DNA of 37,396 bases from Halorubrum halophilum (GCF_000739595.1 NZ_BBJP01000033.1:1-37396), one strand, 5' to 3'. Shown: positions 1 through 8,997, counted from the first letter of the stretch. Notes: a model not told the origin generated them from the letters alone. Made by a program: numbers and translations.

Positions 1-225
1 CACTCTACCTACCCCTCAAACCACTTCCCCAACTCCGTTGTCAATAAGCACGACCAGGGCGCGATCTGGGGCGGCCACCCGATCCTCGCACTGGACGTGT
101 GGGAACACTCCTACTACCACGACTACGGCCCGGCCCGCGGCGAGTTCGTCGACAACTTCTTCGAGGTCGTCGACTGGGACGAACCGTCGAGCCGCTACGA
201 GCAGGCCGTCGAGCTCTTCGAGTAA
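1..225 (+). CDS. sod: Superoxide dismutase (Fe/Mn type), C-terminal part
   Basis: The reading frame is open from the first base and ends with TAA at 223-225, so only the last 74 residues are in the window. They contain DVWEHSYYHDY, the metal-ligand signature of Fe/Mn superoxide dismutases (Asp and His of this motif bind the metal), preceded by the WGGHPILALD stretch. The enzyme converts superoxide to oxygen and hydrogen peroxide in the cytoplasm. The N-terminal half with the other two metal histidines lies upstream of the window. Which metal is used cannot be told from this part. It converges with the regulator gene at 360-1352. Confidence 0.93.
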   Translation, partial: HSTYPSNHFPNSVVNKHDQGAIWGGHPILALDVWEHSYYHDYGPARGEFVDNFFEVVDWDEPSSRYEQAVELFE

Positions 226-287
226 CGAACGTCATTCGATCGGCCCCGATTCGGCCGATCGGTCCTGAGGTATTCTACCCTGCCCGC

Positions 288-303
288 CGGGCCGTTCGGC
301 CCG
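288..303. terminator. GC hairpin between convergent genes
   Basis: CGGGCCGTTCGGCCCG is a perfect 16-base palindrome in the 134-base gap between sod (+) and the convergent regulator (-). It could form a hairpin at the end of either transcript. Archaeal termination mainly depends on U-runs and none is obvious here, so a terminator role is only suggested. Confidence 0.25.
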
Positions 304-359
304 CCCGACGGGCGCTTTCGTTCCGTGAGCGACCGGTCTATCGGCTCACGGCCGCCGAC

Positions 360-1352
360 TCACTCCACTAGCGTCGTCTCCACCACGTTCACCGACTCGT
401 CGACGAGCACCCGTAGCTCGTCGCCGCCGCAGGGGAGCGAGAGGCGAACCCGGAGGGGGCCCTCGGAGACGACCGTCGTCCGCTCGTCGCTCACGCACCA
501 GTCGAACGTCCAGAACGGCTCCGTGTTCAGGTCGACGCCGCGCTCGGAGAAGAACAGCAGCGTCTCGGCGTGGTCCAGCAGGGTCACGCCTACCGTCGAT
601 CGCAGTCGGTAGTTACACCGCCCGCAGACGTGTTCGACGGCGACGTCGAGGTCCTCCTCGTCGGGGTCGCGGACGAGCGTCGTCTCGACCGCGCCGGTGC
701 ACTCGGGGCAGACCCCGTCCGCGGCCAGACAGTAGTGGTGGCGGACGTAGTGGTGGAACGCCTGCAAGAGCTCGTCGGTCGTGCGGTCGTCGAGCCCGCC
801 GGAGGGGAACGGGTAGCTCACCTGAATCGTGCCGCAGTCGGCACAGCCCACGGTGAGCGTGTCGTCGACGTACCAGCCGTGGAGGTCGCCGTCGCAGTCG
901 TAACACGACCCGTCGACCGGGAAGAACCCGACCTGCGCCCGGTCGGTGAGGGTCCCGGTGAAGATGGCGCTGACGACCTTGCGACCGGGGTACCGGAACT
1001 CGTAGCCGTCGTCGCTCCGCTTGACGAAGTGGCCGGTGAGCTGCCGGAGGTGGTAGTTGAAGTTGGCGCTGTCGTCGATATCGACCCGCTCGAAGAGGTC
1101 GGTGAAGCTCACCGGCTCCTCGTCGGCGCCGAGTTCGAGGAGGGCGCGGAGGATGTCGACGCGCGTGTCGTTGCCGAGTGTGGCGAACACCTCCGCGGGG
1201 AGCACTCGAGACTCCGTGCGGAGGGCGGCCGTCAGGTCGCCGTCGGCGTCGACCTCCGCGGCCGCGTCGGCCTCCGCGGCCGGATCCGTTTCGGTCGCCG
1301 CGTCGGCCTCCGTGCCCGCGTCCGCGCCGGCGGTCCGATCGAACTGACTCAC
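360..1352 (-). CDS. ArsR-like winged-helix transcription regulator with zinc-ribbon-like C-terminal part
   Basis: 330 residues. A low-complexity Ala/Asp/Glu N-terminus (about residues 4-45) is followed by a winged helix at about 52-125 (LGNDTRVDILRALLE, then a recognition helix around NFNYHLRQLTG), as in haloarchaeal ArsR-type regulators. The rest has paired cysteines (CYDCDG, GCADCG, CPEC, CGRC) suited to zinc binding, and a C-terminal beta-rich part that may be a ligand domain. I chose the GTG at 1352 because TTTTATC lies about 27 bases upstream (1376-1383), as for a leaderless mRNA; a GTG at 1370 would add six residues. Targets are unknown. It is divergent from the Rieske gene, which it may regulate (inference from position only). 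Confidence 0.8.
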   Translation of the reverse strand: MSQFDRTAGADAGTEADAATETDPAAEADAAAEVDADGDLTAALRTESRVLPAEVFATLGNDTRVDILRALLELGADEEPVSFTDLFERVDIDDSANFNYHLRQLTGHFVKRSDDGYEFRYPGRKVVSAIFTGTLTDRAQVGFFPVDGSCYDCDGDLHGWYVDDTLTVGCADCGTIQVSYPFPSGGLDDRTTDELLQAFHHYVRHHYCLAADGVCPECTGAVETTLVRDPDEEDLDVAVEHVCGRCNYRLRSTVGVTLLDHAETLLFFSERGVDLNTEPFWTFDWCVSDERTTVVSEGPLRVRLSLPCGGDELRVLVDESVNVVETTLVE

Positions 1353-1473
1353 ACCGGATCCACGCGGCACGATCGGATAAAACCCATCGAACGGGACGAG
1401 TCTGCCGGACCGCCCCGATCGAGAGCCGAACCGGGCGGCAGGCTTTTCGACCGGACGCCCCTACGGCGATCCC

Positions 1474-1893
1474 ATGTCGGGCGCCACTGCGATCGTCTAC
1501 CGCTCCGAGGTTCCGGAGGGAGGTTCGTACCGCTTCACCGCCGAGGACGCCTTCGGGAACGAGACGGAGGTCATCCTCGTCCCGTGCGAGGAGGACCCCG
1601 GCGTTAGGGCGTGGGTTAACAACTGCACGCACGAGGACCAGCGCCTCGACGCGGGCCGCGGCGCGGCGATCCGCGACGGCGAGATCATCTGCCCGCGACA
1701 CGGGTCGATGTTCGACGCCTGCTCCGGCGAGTGCGACAACGGGGAGGCGTCGGGGACCACGCTCCCTGGAGTCGATATCGCGGTCGAGGACGACGCCGTT
1801 CTCCTCACCGACGAGCACTACGACTACCTGCACGACGGCGGCGTGAACGACGGCGACGACGGGCCGGGATCGACCTCGCATCTCTCGTTTTAA
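1474..1893 (+). CDS. Rieske [2Fe-2S] domain protein
   Basis: 139 residues, essentially a single Rieske domain. Cluster ligands are visible as CTH (C51, H53) and CPRHG (C73, H76), in the C-x-H...C-x2-H pattern. There is no membrane segment or oxygenase catalytic domain, so this is a small soluble ferredoxin-like electron carrier, similar to stand-alone Rieske proteins of dioxygenase systems. The partner is not visible in the window. The ATG at 1474 has a pyrimidine-rich CTTTTC about 27 bases upstream, consistent with a leaderless transcript. The stop lies one base from the stop of the convergent gene at 1895-2692. Confidence 0.9.
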   Translation: MSGATAIVYRSEVPEGGSYRFTAEDAFGNETEVILVPCEEDPGVRAWVNNCTHEDQRLDAGRGAAIRDGEIICPRHGSMFDACSGECDNGEASGTTLPGVDIAVEDDAVLLTDEHYDYLHDGGVNDGDDGPGSTSHLSF

Positions 1894-1894
1894 A

Positions 1895-2692
1895 CTACCG
1901 CGGCCGGCCACACGGCCGGACCACCGGCGCGTCGATCACCGACCCCGGCGCTGTGCCGCCGCGGTCGACGATCCACGCGATCGCCTCTGCGCCGAGCGCG
2001 ACCGGCCCGTCGAGGTCAGCGAGCCTGACCGCTGCCAGCGACGCCGCGAGAGGCGGGCCGTCGTACGCCCCGGGCTCAGTGCCGGCGTCGTCGGGATCGG
2101 TGCCCGGAACGACCGCCAACGCGTCGCGGAACGCCGGGTATTCTTCCCGGGCGAGTTCTCGCCGAGCGTCTCGGCGTCGGTTCCGCAGCCGATCCCGGAG
2201 TTCGAGGCGTCGCTCGCGGGCGTCGCGGGCGTCGGCGGCTCGCTCGCGGGCGCGCTGTAGCGCCTGCTCGGCGGCGATCCGATCGCTCTGTGCGGCCGAC
2301 AGCTCCGCGGCCGCCGACTCCAGGTCGCCGAGGGCGTCGTCGGTCTCCGCCTCGATCTCTCGCCGCGCTTGCACGCCCCCCCGGAGGGCCGCGACGCGCT
2401 CCTTCAGTCGCTCCTCCTCGCCGCTCGCGTTCGCGACTCGCCGACGAGCCGCGTCGAGGTCGATCGGCTCGACCTCGATCGCCATGATCGCGTCGCGAAT
2501 CTCGAGCAACTCGTCATCGACCGACGACGACAGCCCGCGCGTCCGAGCCGCCGCCGCGAGCTCGCGCCGGAGGCTCGCTCCCGTCGGCACGCGACCGATC
2601 ACGGCGGCCGGCTCGGGAGCGGCGTCGAACTCCTCATTCTTAGATACCTCGTCGACGGACTCCCGGTCTCGTCGTCCGTCCGCCCCGCTCAC
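1895..2692 (-). CDS. Haloarchaeal coiled-coil protein of unknown function
   Basis: 265 residues, starting with GTG. The middle (about residues 65-185) is rich in Ala, Glu, Arg and Asp with heptad-like spacing and is very likely a long coiled coil (stretches such as ARERAADARDARERRLELRD). The C-terminal 70 residues are less regular. No catalytic motif seen. Its start overlaps the stop of the upstream gene by four bases (GTGA), so the two are probably translationally coupled. It is last in the row TRAM protein - mcm - three small genes. It may be the family called DUF7856 (from memory, unverified). A role in replication is suggested only by position. Confidence 0.75.
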   Translation of the reverse strand: MSGADGRRDRESVDEVSKNEEFDAAPEPAAVIGRVPTGASLRRELAAAARTRGLSSSVDDELLEIRDAIMAIEVEPIDLDAARRRVANASGEEERLKERVAALRGGVQARREIEAETDDALGDLESAAAELSAAQSDRIAAEQALQRARERAADARDARERRLELRDRLRNRRRDARRELAREEYPAFRDALAVVPGTDPDDAGTEPGAYDGPPLAASLAAVRLADLDGPVALGAEAIAWIVDRGGTAPGSVIDAPVVRPCGRPR

Positions 2693-3027
2693 AGTTCGTG
2701 GCCCCGCATCGAGTCCGGATCCGGGTGGTCAGTTCCAGCGGCGAACGCGGCGTACGGCGTCGCCTTCGCGTCGCGGTTCGCGTACTCGTTCGCCGCCTCG
2801 CGGACCGGCTCGTCGAGCGCGACGAACTCGTTGAACGGCTTCGTGCGCTCGATCTGTACGTCCCCGCCGTGCGACTCGCGCAGCCGGAGCGCCAGGAACG
2901 CGGCGTACACCGTCTCGTCGAGCAACGCCGCCCGCCCGAACCGCCGTGCAACCGCCCCTTCGTGGCGGCGACACAGGTTTCGGAGGCCGGTGCGCGCAGC
3001 CGCCGAATACGTCACGACCAGCAGCAC
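2689..3027 (-). CDS. Small haloarchaeal conserved protein, mcm neighbourhood
   Basis: 112 residues, GTG start at 3027. The N-terminal half is helical and basic (TGLRNLCRRHEGAVARRFGR), the C-terminal half acidic. I see no membrane segment and no known catalytic motif. It lies 51 bases after the preceding small gene and overlaps the following coiled-coil gene by four bases, so the two probably act together. It may correspond to the haloarchaeal family DUF7855 (from memory). Function unknown; the basic N-terminus would suit nucleic-acid binding, but that is speculation. Confidence 0.75.
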   Translation of the reverse strand: MLLVVTYSAAARTGLRNLCRRHEGAVARRFGRAALLDETVYAAFLALRLRESHGGDVQIERTKPFNEFVALDEPVREAANEYANRDAKATPYAAFAAGTDHPDPDSMRGHEL

Positions 3028-3078
3028 GAACGCGCCTGATCGGCTCTCGAACTTATCTGTTCCGAACCGATACGCCGA

Positions 3079-3387
3079 TCACACTCGTTCCACGTCGAAC
3101 TCGGGTACTGAATCGGCTTTTGTACTTGTCATCTCATCCGAACTATCTCCGTCGGACAGCGCGAGTACGCGCTCCCGCGCCGCGGGCGCCGAGGGAGCGA
3201 CCACGATCGTCCCGTCGATCGGCTCCTCGCCGACCGCGCGGAACACGTCGTCGTCGCCGTCGAACTCGGTGGCGTACGTCCGGAGGACCGCCGCCACGCG
3301 CCGCTCGGTGTCGGCGAGGTCGGCGTCGCCGTTTTCGAACGCACGGAGCGCGTCCTCGACGTTCCGTATCGCGGAGATTCGGTCCAT
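3079..3387 (-). CDS. Small haloarchaeal conserved protein directly after mcm
   Basis: 102 residues. The ATG at 3387 abuts the mcm stop codon with no spacing (TAG then ATG), so it must be cotranscribed with mcm and its translation probably depends on ribosomes finishing mcm. The N-terminal 45 residues look like an amphipathic helical hairpin (RISAIRNVEDALRAFENGD); the middle contains a short beta-like segment (GTIVVAPSA). No recognised catalytic motif. It may be the family DUF7854 (from memory). Perfect abutment to the replicative helicase makes a replication-linked role plausible, unproven. Confidence 0.75.
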   Translation of the reverse strand: MDRISAIRNVEDALRAFENGDADLADTERRVAAVLRTYATEFDGDDDVFRAVGEEPIDGTIVVAPSAPAARERVLALSDGDSSDEMTSTKADSVPEFDVERV

Positions 3388-6300
3388 CTACGTCGTCCGG
3401 AGGTGGCCCTGCTTCGGCTCGTACACTTCGCCCTTCGTGCGGAGCTTCTCGATCTCCCCTTCGGCCTTCCCCGGGTCCATCCCGATCTCGCCGGCGCGGT
3501 CGAGCACCTCTTCGACGGGCGCTCCCTCTTGGTACTCCTCCTCGATGTCCGCGATGAGTCCCTTGATGTTCTTGATGCGGTCGCGCTGGCTCTTGGAGGT
3601 GCCCGTCTCGACCACGTCGGCGTCGAACTGACCCGTCTCCGGGTCGATGCCGATGTCCTTGAGACACGATTCGACGATGTCGGTGGCGCGGTCGGCGTCC
3701 TCGCGCTCGACGGTGTCCGAGAGCCGGAGCCGCGCGCTCGCCTCCGCGAGCCGCACCATCGCCTCCAGCTTCCGAGCGGTGACCGGAACCGGGGCGTCCT
3801 CGTCGGCGCCCTTCGAGCGCAGGTCGACGTAGAACTCCTCGATCAGCTCTTTCGCCTCCTCCGTCATCGTCGGGAAACAGGAACGTTTCGCGTGGGCGAT
3901 GTACTTCCGGAGCAGTTCGGCGTCGATCTCCGGGGCGACCTCCTGGGTCACCTCCGCGACCTGTTCCGGCGTGAACTCCGAACTCGCCAGCTCCTCGCGC
4001 TGCGTGTTGATCTCCCCGGCGTAGTTCGTCTTGATGATGTGTTTCGCCAGCCGGGAGTCGTGCTCCGGATCCGGGCTGTCCGTCACCGTGAAGATGAGAT
4101 CGAACCGCGAGATGAGCGCGGGTTCGAGGTCGATCTGCTCGCCGATCGGCTCGTACTGATCGAACCGGCCGTACTTGGGGTTCGCCGCGCCCAAGAGCGA
4201 GCACCGCGCCTTCAGTGTCGCGTTGATCCCCGCCTTCGAGACGGAGATCTTCTGCTGTTCGAGCCCCTCGTGCATCGCGGAGCGGTCAGAGGAGTTGTGG
4301 ACGACGAGCCCGTTCGCGACGAAGTTGTGCGTCTCCTCGACGGTCAGGTCGTACACCTTCGGCTGCCGTCCGTCCTCGATCCGCGCCAGTATCGACCGCA
4401 GTTCCGCCTTCACGGCGTCGACCTCTTCCGCGACGGCCTCGCGCAGATCCCCGAGCCGGTCCGTTTCGACGGCGCCGGACAGCCACCGCGACACGGTCGC
4501 CTGAGTCACGTCGAGTCCCGACGCCACGTCTGCCTGACTGACGCCGTAGTCGTCGAGCGCTGTCGACAGTTCGGCCCGCGTCTCGCCGACCGGACCCCGA
4601 TCGAGAAGCTCGCGAGCGCGCTTTTCGGCCGTCTCCGCCGGTCCCTCGATGACGTCTGCGAGACGCTGTCGGAGCACCTCGCCGCGGTGTTCGGTCGACT
4701 CCGGCGGAACGGTTTCGACCGACTCGACGCGGCGCCATTTCACGTCGCCGCGGACGAACTCGCGAAGGTCTCCGAGGTCGGTCTCCGTAACCTCGGTGAG
4801 GATCTCTCGGAGTCGCTCAGTTACCGTCCGGCGGACTTCGTCGCCTTCGCCCCAATCGCGGGAGATCTGCTGTTGGGACAACGCGGTTCCGTCCGCGAGT
4901 TCGGACTGCGAGACGTGGTATCGGTGTCGCAGTTCCGAGAGCGTCTCCCACATCGGTTCCTCGTCGATCCGAGTCCGGTCCTCAGCGGCCGTCTCCGCTC
5001 TGTCCTCGAACGCCGCGAGCACCCGGCGAGCGCGATGGAGCGAGGCGTTCGCAGCCCCGTTCTCGAAGTCGTGGTACGTGCCCGCGTCGAGTCCGCACTC
5101 GCTTTGGTGAAGCCGAAGTGACTCGCGATGTCGCGCGAGCACGTCGTCGACCTCCGGGATCACGTCGAGAATCGTCCGGTCGCCGTCGGCGGAATCCACT
5201 ACACGGTCGAGCGCCGCCGCCTTTCGCGCGGCCGTGAACCCGACGTGCCGCTGGAACGCCGCAAGCGAGTCGGCGTCGGTCACTGTGAGGTAGTACACGT
5301 CGCGGCCGCCGTCTCGTTCGCGGTGCTGGAGCTGGCTCGACACGCCGAACCCTAAGAGGAGAGTTCGCGTGCCTCGAAGCAGGTCCCGGCTCGCCGAGGC
5401 TATCCGAACGTTGCCAGCCGACTCGTCGACGTGCCCCTCGCTGTCGGCCAGCGCGCGGACGAACGCGGCCTTCGCCGCCCGGCTCCCCGTCGAAACCGCG
5501 GTCGGGAAGCACTTCTCGCCGTACCGCCCGAGGTTCATCCCCGCGTCGAGGACGGCGTCCGCGTGCTCCTTCCCTGTGACTTGAACCGTCTCGACGCCGC
5601 CGTCGCGCTTCTCGCTCGGCGGACGGGTCGGCTCCGCGTCGAACGCCTCGCGCGCCGCGCGCTCGAAGTCGGACAGCAGTTCGTCGCCGGTGTTCGTGAA
5701 CCGAACGCCGTAGACGCCCTCGTCGCGGTCGTAGTAGACATTCCCGTCGCCGGAGAGGTACCCGAGAACGCTCGCGGTCGCGGAGTCGACTCCCTCGTCG
5801 CCGACGGGGGCAGCGTCCGACCGACCTCCACCGTTCGCGACCGCCGCGCCGCCGTCAGCCGCCTTCGTCGGGATCTCTCGGGGCACGTACACCCAGTCGC
5901 CGTCGTCGAGCGCGGCCGCCTCGCGCTCGACGCGCTCCCCGTCGTCGAGGACGAAGAACGGGTGATCGGCCGTCGCACTCAGCGACTCTCCGGTCTCCAT
6001 CGTCACCCGGGTCAGCTCCGATGGCGCGTCGTACTCGTGGACCGCGGAGACGGGACGCTCGACTAGACGCCCGTCCTCGTCCATCGTCCAGACGTCGAGG
6101 TCGACATCGCGGATATGGCGGCCGTTCGAGAGCTCCTCTATCTCGCCGTCCGCGGCGGCCTCCCGCGCCAACTCGTCGATGCGCTCGACGCGCCCGTCCG
6201 CGAGCGAGACCAGCGTGTCGCCGGTGACGCAGTCCATCTTGTCCAGCTCGTCGACCGCGGCGATCCCCTTGTCGGCGAGGACGAGCGCGCCGGCCTCGAG

Positions 6301-8997
6301 CGACCACTGCTGGCCGTCGCCGAAGTCGTCGCGTACCGCCGCTGCGGTGTTGTGTGTCACGACTCCGTTTCCAAGGAAGTTGTGCGTGTCCGGAACCGTG
6401 AGATCGAACACCTCTTTCTCGCCGGTGTTCTCGGCGTCGACCACCTCGTCCCAGACGAGATCAGCACTGACAACTTCCTCAACCAGGGGGCCGACATCGC
6501 CGAGATTGAGATCGTCGATCATCGAGAGGGTCCGTTCACGACTCGGATCGTCGCCGCGGTTCAGATTCTGCCAGTATCTACCTGCGCCCCCATCGGTACG
6601 AGCGAGGGTGTTTCCGATAGGAAGGAGTTCGCCGCGCCGAGGCCCGTCGCGGACAATCCCGTCCAACGCGGTGGACTTAGTCGTCGAGCTGAATCCGACC
6701 CGGTCGGCGAACTCGTCGAGTTCCTTCCCGTATATCGCGAGATGCGTTTGGATCGACGTCGACTCGATCTCGTGGCCGTCGGCCCGTTCGTATGTCCCGC
6801 GCCAATCACGCTCGCGCGTCCGAGACCGGACGCCGTACGTTTCCAGCATCAGCTGGACCTGTTCGGCGAGTTCGCTACAGACGGTCGAAAACTGAACGCT
6901 GGATCCTCCGTTATCGCGCCCACACACGGAGCCGTCAGCATCGAACAGACCCCGTAGGAAGGCGTCGGCGTGTTCGGCGGTTGTGAGGTTCGGATCGAGG
7001 GTGATATCGTCTTTCGGCGACTCGACGCCGACGTTGCTGAAGAAACGGGCAACCGTCGCACTGTGAAGTCGAACACAGGGGACACGATCCTCCTGATACT
7101 CGATATCGACGGACTTGCCGAACTTCGTCTCGATGATGTCTGCGGCACGTTCCAGCAGCTCCTCGTCGGAGTTCGAGATGCGGACCTGTCCGCGATTTCC
7201 GCCTCGTCGGGAACCCATCACGTCACCGTCGCCGAAGACGAGGCCGATCAAGTACATCAGATCCGCGTCAAACTCATCGGGTATCGTAATTCCGCCGCCA
7301 TGGCGGAGCATCACACGATCGATGACGATGTCATCGAGATCCGCTCCGATCGCCGTGAGAACCGTATCTAATTTACTAAGTGGAATATGCCGGTTCGAGA
7401 GCGTGTCGTACACGAAGTCTTCCGAGAGGCCGAGTTCGGCTGCAGCATCGCGGAGCGTTCCGAACTCTTCGGCGAGTCCGGAGCGGAGGTACTCGACCGA
7501 TCCGTCGGTCGGCTTGATCTTCTCCTCCGTGAATTCGACGTACTCACGGACTGGTGGGGACGAGCGATCGATGTCGGTGTACTTCGGTACTCCGACGTGG
7601 TCGCCAGCGTCGACGTCCGAGATCGACTTCCACTCGATCCCGTTCTCACCGCAGACGAGGACGGGCGTGTTGACAGATGCTTCAAGATCCTTTCCGTGCG
7701 CGGTCTCGATCCGCCGACACGGCTTCTCCGGCATCCGCCAGACGTGGGAGCTCTCGGTGAGGTCGATCCTCCCAGACGCTCGATCGAAGGTGTAGAGATC
7801 GTGTTTCGCGTCAGCACTCGTCTCGGAATCGACCGGTTCCGGATGGTACTCTGTCGCGATCTCACGGATCGGAACGAACCCGTTCGAAGTGTGTATCTTC
7901 GTGTCTCCGGTGACACACAGACCCGCTGCAGATGACCCTTTACCGGACGTATAAACTGATCTAGGTGCAATATTCTCTACATAACTGATCATTTGACTTT
8001 TTCCAGTACCCGGATCCCCGATCAGGAGCATATGCAGGTCTCCCCGAATCCGCGATCCGTCGGGGAGGTGCTTCGTGACGCCGGAGAAGAGCTGGAGGAT
8101 CATCGCGAGCTTCTCCTCCTCGTAGCCGTAGATCGCGGGCGCGATGGAGTCGACCATCGCGTCGTAGATGTCGTCGCGGTTGGAGAGCTCGATGATCTCG
8201 CGTTTGTCCGCCTCGGTGATGTCCATGTCCTCGAACTCCTCGTCCTCGATGGCGATGGAGACGCCGTCCATGTACAGGTCGAAAATGGCGGACTTCTCGT
8301 TGCCCTGCTCGACCTGCTCGATGTGGAGGACTCCGACGCAGGTGACGTGGTCGCCGGGGCTCACCTTCCCGGTGATGTCGTCGACAATGTCGACGTCGAT
8401 ATTCTGGGGCGTCTCGCCGCCGCGGAGCCCCTCGGGTGACTCCTGGATGCGGAGCTTCTGGGAGTCGATGAACTCCGACTGGTCGAAGTTGACGCGGAAG
8501 GGGCCCTGTCGCTCGCAGCCCTGACACTCGTGGGGCTCCTGAAAGCCGCCGTCGCTCTGGGGGATGTACGTCATCGTGCCGCAGCGCTGGCACTCGAAGG
8601 CGGCCTCGGTCACCTTCGGGCGCACGTCGGTCGCCTTGCGGACGATGCCCTTGATCGAGACAAGCTTGCCGATGTGATCGTCGTGGACGCGGATTCCCCG
8701 GATGTCGATGCTCTCGGGGAGGTTCTCGATCCGGACGTGCGCGCGCCCGAGACTGACGTCCGCGGGGAGGTCGTAGAGCCGCAGCGCCTCCTCGGCGTAC
8801 TCGCGCATCTGCTCCGGCTTCGTACGGAAGTCCTCGGCGAGGTCACGGTCGAACTGGTAGAGGTCGTCGTACTCGACGTACAGCGAGCGCTGTTCGTTGG
8901 GGTATCGCTGCGCAAGCTGTCCGATCTCCTCACGGTAGTAGTTACGGTAGAACTGAATGAACCGCTCCGTGAGGTCCTGATTCCCGGCCTGAGCCAT
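3388..8997 (-). CDS. mcm: Replicative DNA helicase MCM with two inteins
   Basis: 1869 residues as translated; removing the two inteins leaves 700, the usual haloarchaeal MCM length. MCM is the hexameric ATP-driven 3'-5' helicase that unwinds DNA at replication forks. The N-terminal domain has a C4 zinc site (CQRC about 135-138, CQGC about 157-160). Walker A GDPGTGKS lies near 328-335, Walker B DELDKM just before residue 922, and the arginine-finger region SRFDLIF after intein 2. A winged-helix C-terminus ends in PKQGHLRTT. Intein 1 (residues 361-883) sits after GKGSSAAGL and intein 2 (923-1568) after DELDKMD, so active protein requires both to splice. TTCATAC about 28 bases before the ATG may be its promoter. 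The next gene abuts the stop codon. Confidence 0.97.
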   Translation of the reverse strand: MAQAGNQDLTERFIQFYRNYYREEIGQLAQRYPNEQRSLYVEYDDLYQFDRDLAEDFRTKPEQMREYAEEALRLYDLPADVSLGRAHVRIENLPESIDIRGIRVHDDHIGKLVSIKGIVRKATDVRPKVTEAAFECQRCGTMTYIPQSDGGFQEPHECQGCERQGPFRVNFDQSEFIDSQKLRIQESPEGLRGGETPQNIDVDIVDDITGKVSPGDHVTCVGVLHIEQVEQGNEKSAIFDLYMDGVSIAIEDEEFEDMDITEADKREIIELSNRDDIYDAMVDSIAPAIYGYEEEKLAMILQLFSGVTKHLPDGSRIRGDLHMLLIGDPGTGKSQMISYVENIAPRSVYTSGKGSSAAGLCVTGDTKIHTSNGFVPIREIATEYHPEPVDSETSADAKHDLYTFDRASGRIDLTESSHVWRMPEKPCRRIETAHGKDLEASVNTPVLVCGENGIEWKSISDVDAGDHVGVPKYTDIDRSSPPVREYVEFTEEKIKPTDGSVEYLRSGLAEEFGTLRDAAAELGLSEDFVYDTLSNRHIPLSKLDTVLTAIGADLDDIVIDRVMLRHGGGITIPDEFDADLMYLIGLVFGDGDVMGSRRGGNRGQVRISNSDEELLERAADIIETKFGKSVDIEYQEDRVPCVRLHSATVARFFSNVGVESPKDDITLDPNLTTAEHADAFLRGLFDADGSVCGRDNGGSSVQFSTVCSELAEQVQLMLETYGVRSRTRERDWRGTYERADGHEIESTSIQTHLAIYGKELDEFADRVGFSSTTKSTALDGIVRDGPRRGELLPIGNTLARTDGGAGRYWQNLNRGDDPSRERTLSMIDDLNLGDVGPLVEEVVSADLVWDEVVDAENTGEKEVFDLTVPDTHNFLGNGVVTHNTAAAVRDDFGDGQQWSLEAGALVLADKGIAAVDELDKMDCVTGDTLVSLADGRVERIDELAREAAADGEIEELSNGRHIRDVDLDVWTMDEDGRLVERPVSAVHEYDAPSELTRVTMETGESLSATADHPFFVLDDGERVEREAAALDDGDWVYVPREIPTKAADGGAAVANGGGRSDAAPVGDEGVDSATASVLGYLSGDGNVYYDRDEGVYGVRFTNTGDELLSDFERAAREAFDAEPTRPPSEKRDGGVETVQVTGKEHADAVLDAGMNLGRYGEKCFPTAVSTGSRAAKAAFVRALADSEGHVDESAGNVRIASASRDLLRGTRTLLLGFGVSSQLQHRERDGGRDVYYLTVTDADSLAAFQRHVGFTAARKAAALDRVVDSADGDRTILDVIPEVDDVLARHRESLRLHQSECGLDAGTYHDFENGAANASLHRARRVLAAFEDRAETAAEDRTRIDEEPMWETLSELRHRYHVSQSELADGTALSQQQISRDWGEGDEVRRTVTERLREILTEVTETDLGDLREFVRGDVKWRRVESVETVPPESTEHRGEVLRQRLADVIEGPAETAEKRARELLDRGPVGETRAELSTALDDYGVSQADVASGLDVTQATVSRWLSGAVETDRLGDLREAVAEEVDAVKAELRSILARIEDGRQPKVYDLTVEETHNFVANGLVVHNSSDRSAMHEGLEQQKISVSKAGINATLKARCSLLGAANPKYGRFDQYEPIGEQIDLEPALISRFDLIFTVTDSPDPEHDSRLAKHIIKTNYAGEINTQREELASSEFTPEQVAEVTQEVAPEIDAELLRKYIAHAKRSCFPTMTEEAKELIEEFYVDLRSKGADEDAPVPVTARKLEAMVRLAEASARLRLSDTVEREDADRATDIVESCLKDIGIDPETGQFDADVVETGTSKSQRDRIKNIKGLIADIEEEYQEGAPVEEVLDRAGEIGMDPGKAEGEIEKLRTKGEVYEPKQGHLRTT
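4294..6231 (-). other. Intein 2 of MCM (646 residues) with helix-turn-helix modules
   Basis: In-frame insertion, precursor residues 923-1568, between DELDKMD and SSDRSAMHE. It starts CVTGDTLVSL and ends NFVANGLVVHN; the +1 extein residue is Ser. The endonuclease motifs are VLGYLSGDGNVY (about 1076-1087) and VRALADSEGHVD (about 1178-1189); the second has Glu in place of the usual Asp, a substitution that can be tolerated. After the endonuclease come about 300 extra residues with two XRE-like helix-turn-helices: VSQSELADGTALSQQQISRD (about 1360-1385) and VSQADVASGLDVTQATVSRW (about 1483-1503). This makes it large for an intein. Confidence 0.94.
6349..7917 (-). other. Intein 1 of MCM (523 residues)
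   Basis: In-frame insertion, precursor residues 361-883. It starts with Cys (CVTGDTKIHT, block A) and ends NFLGNGVVTHN, with the terminal His-Asn needed for cyclisation; the next extein residue is Thr. A DOD homing endonuclease is present: LIGLVFGDGDVMG (about 584-596) and LRGLFDADGSVCG (about 680-692) both keep their acidic catalytic residue, so it may be active. Between splicing block and endonuclease there is a helix-turn-helix-like stretch (AAAELGLSEDFVYDTLSNRH, about 510-535). The insertion point is within the conserved GKGSSAAGLT loop after Walker A, a known class of MCM intein site. Confidence 0.95.

Noticed and set aside
3388-8997. Antisense long frames across mcm (e.g. 3403-5121 +)
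   Set aside because: They are GC-rich mirror frames of the inteins and MCM, with no domain or motif.
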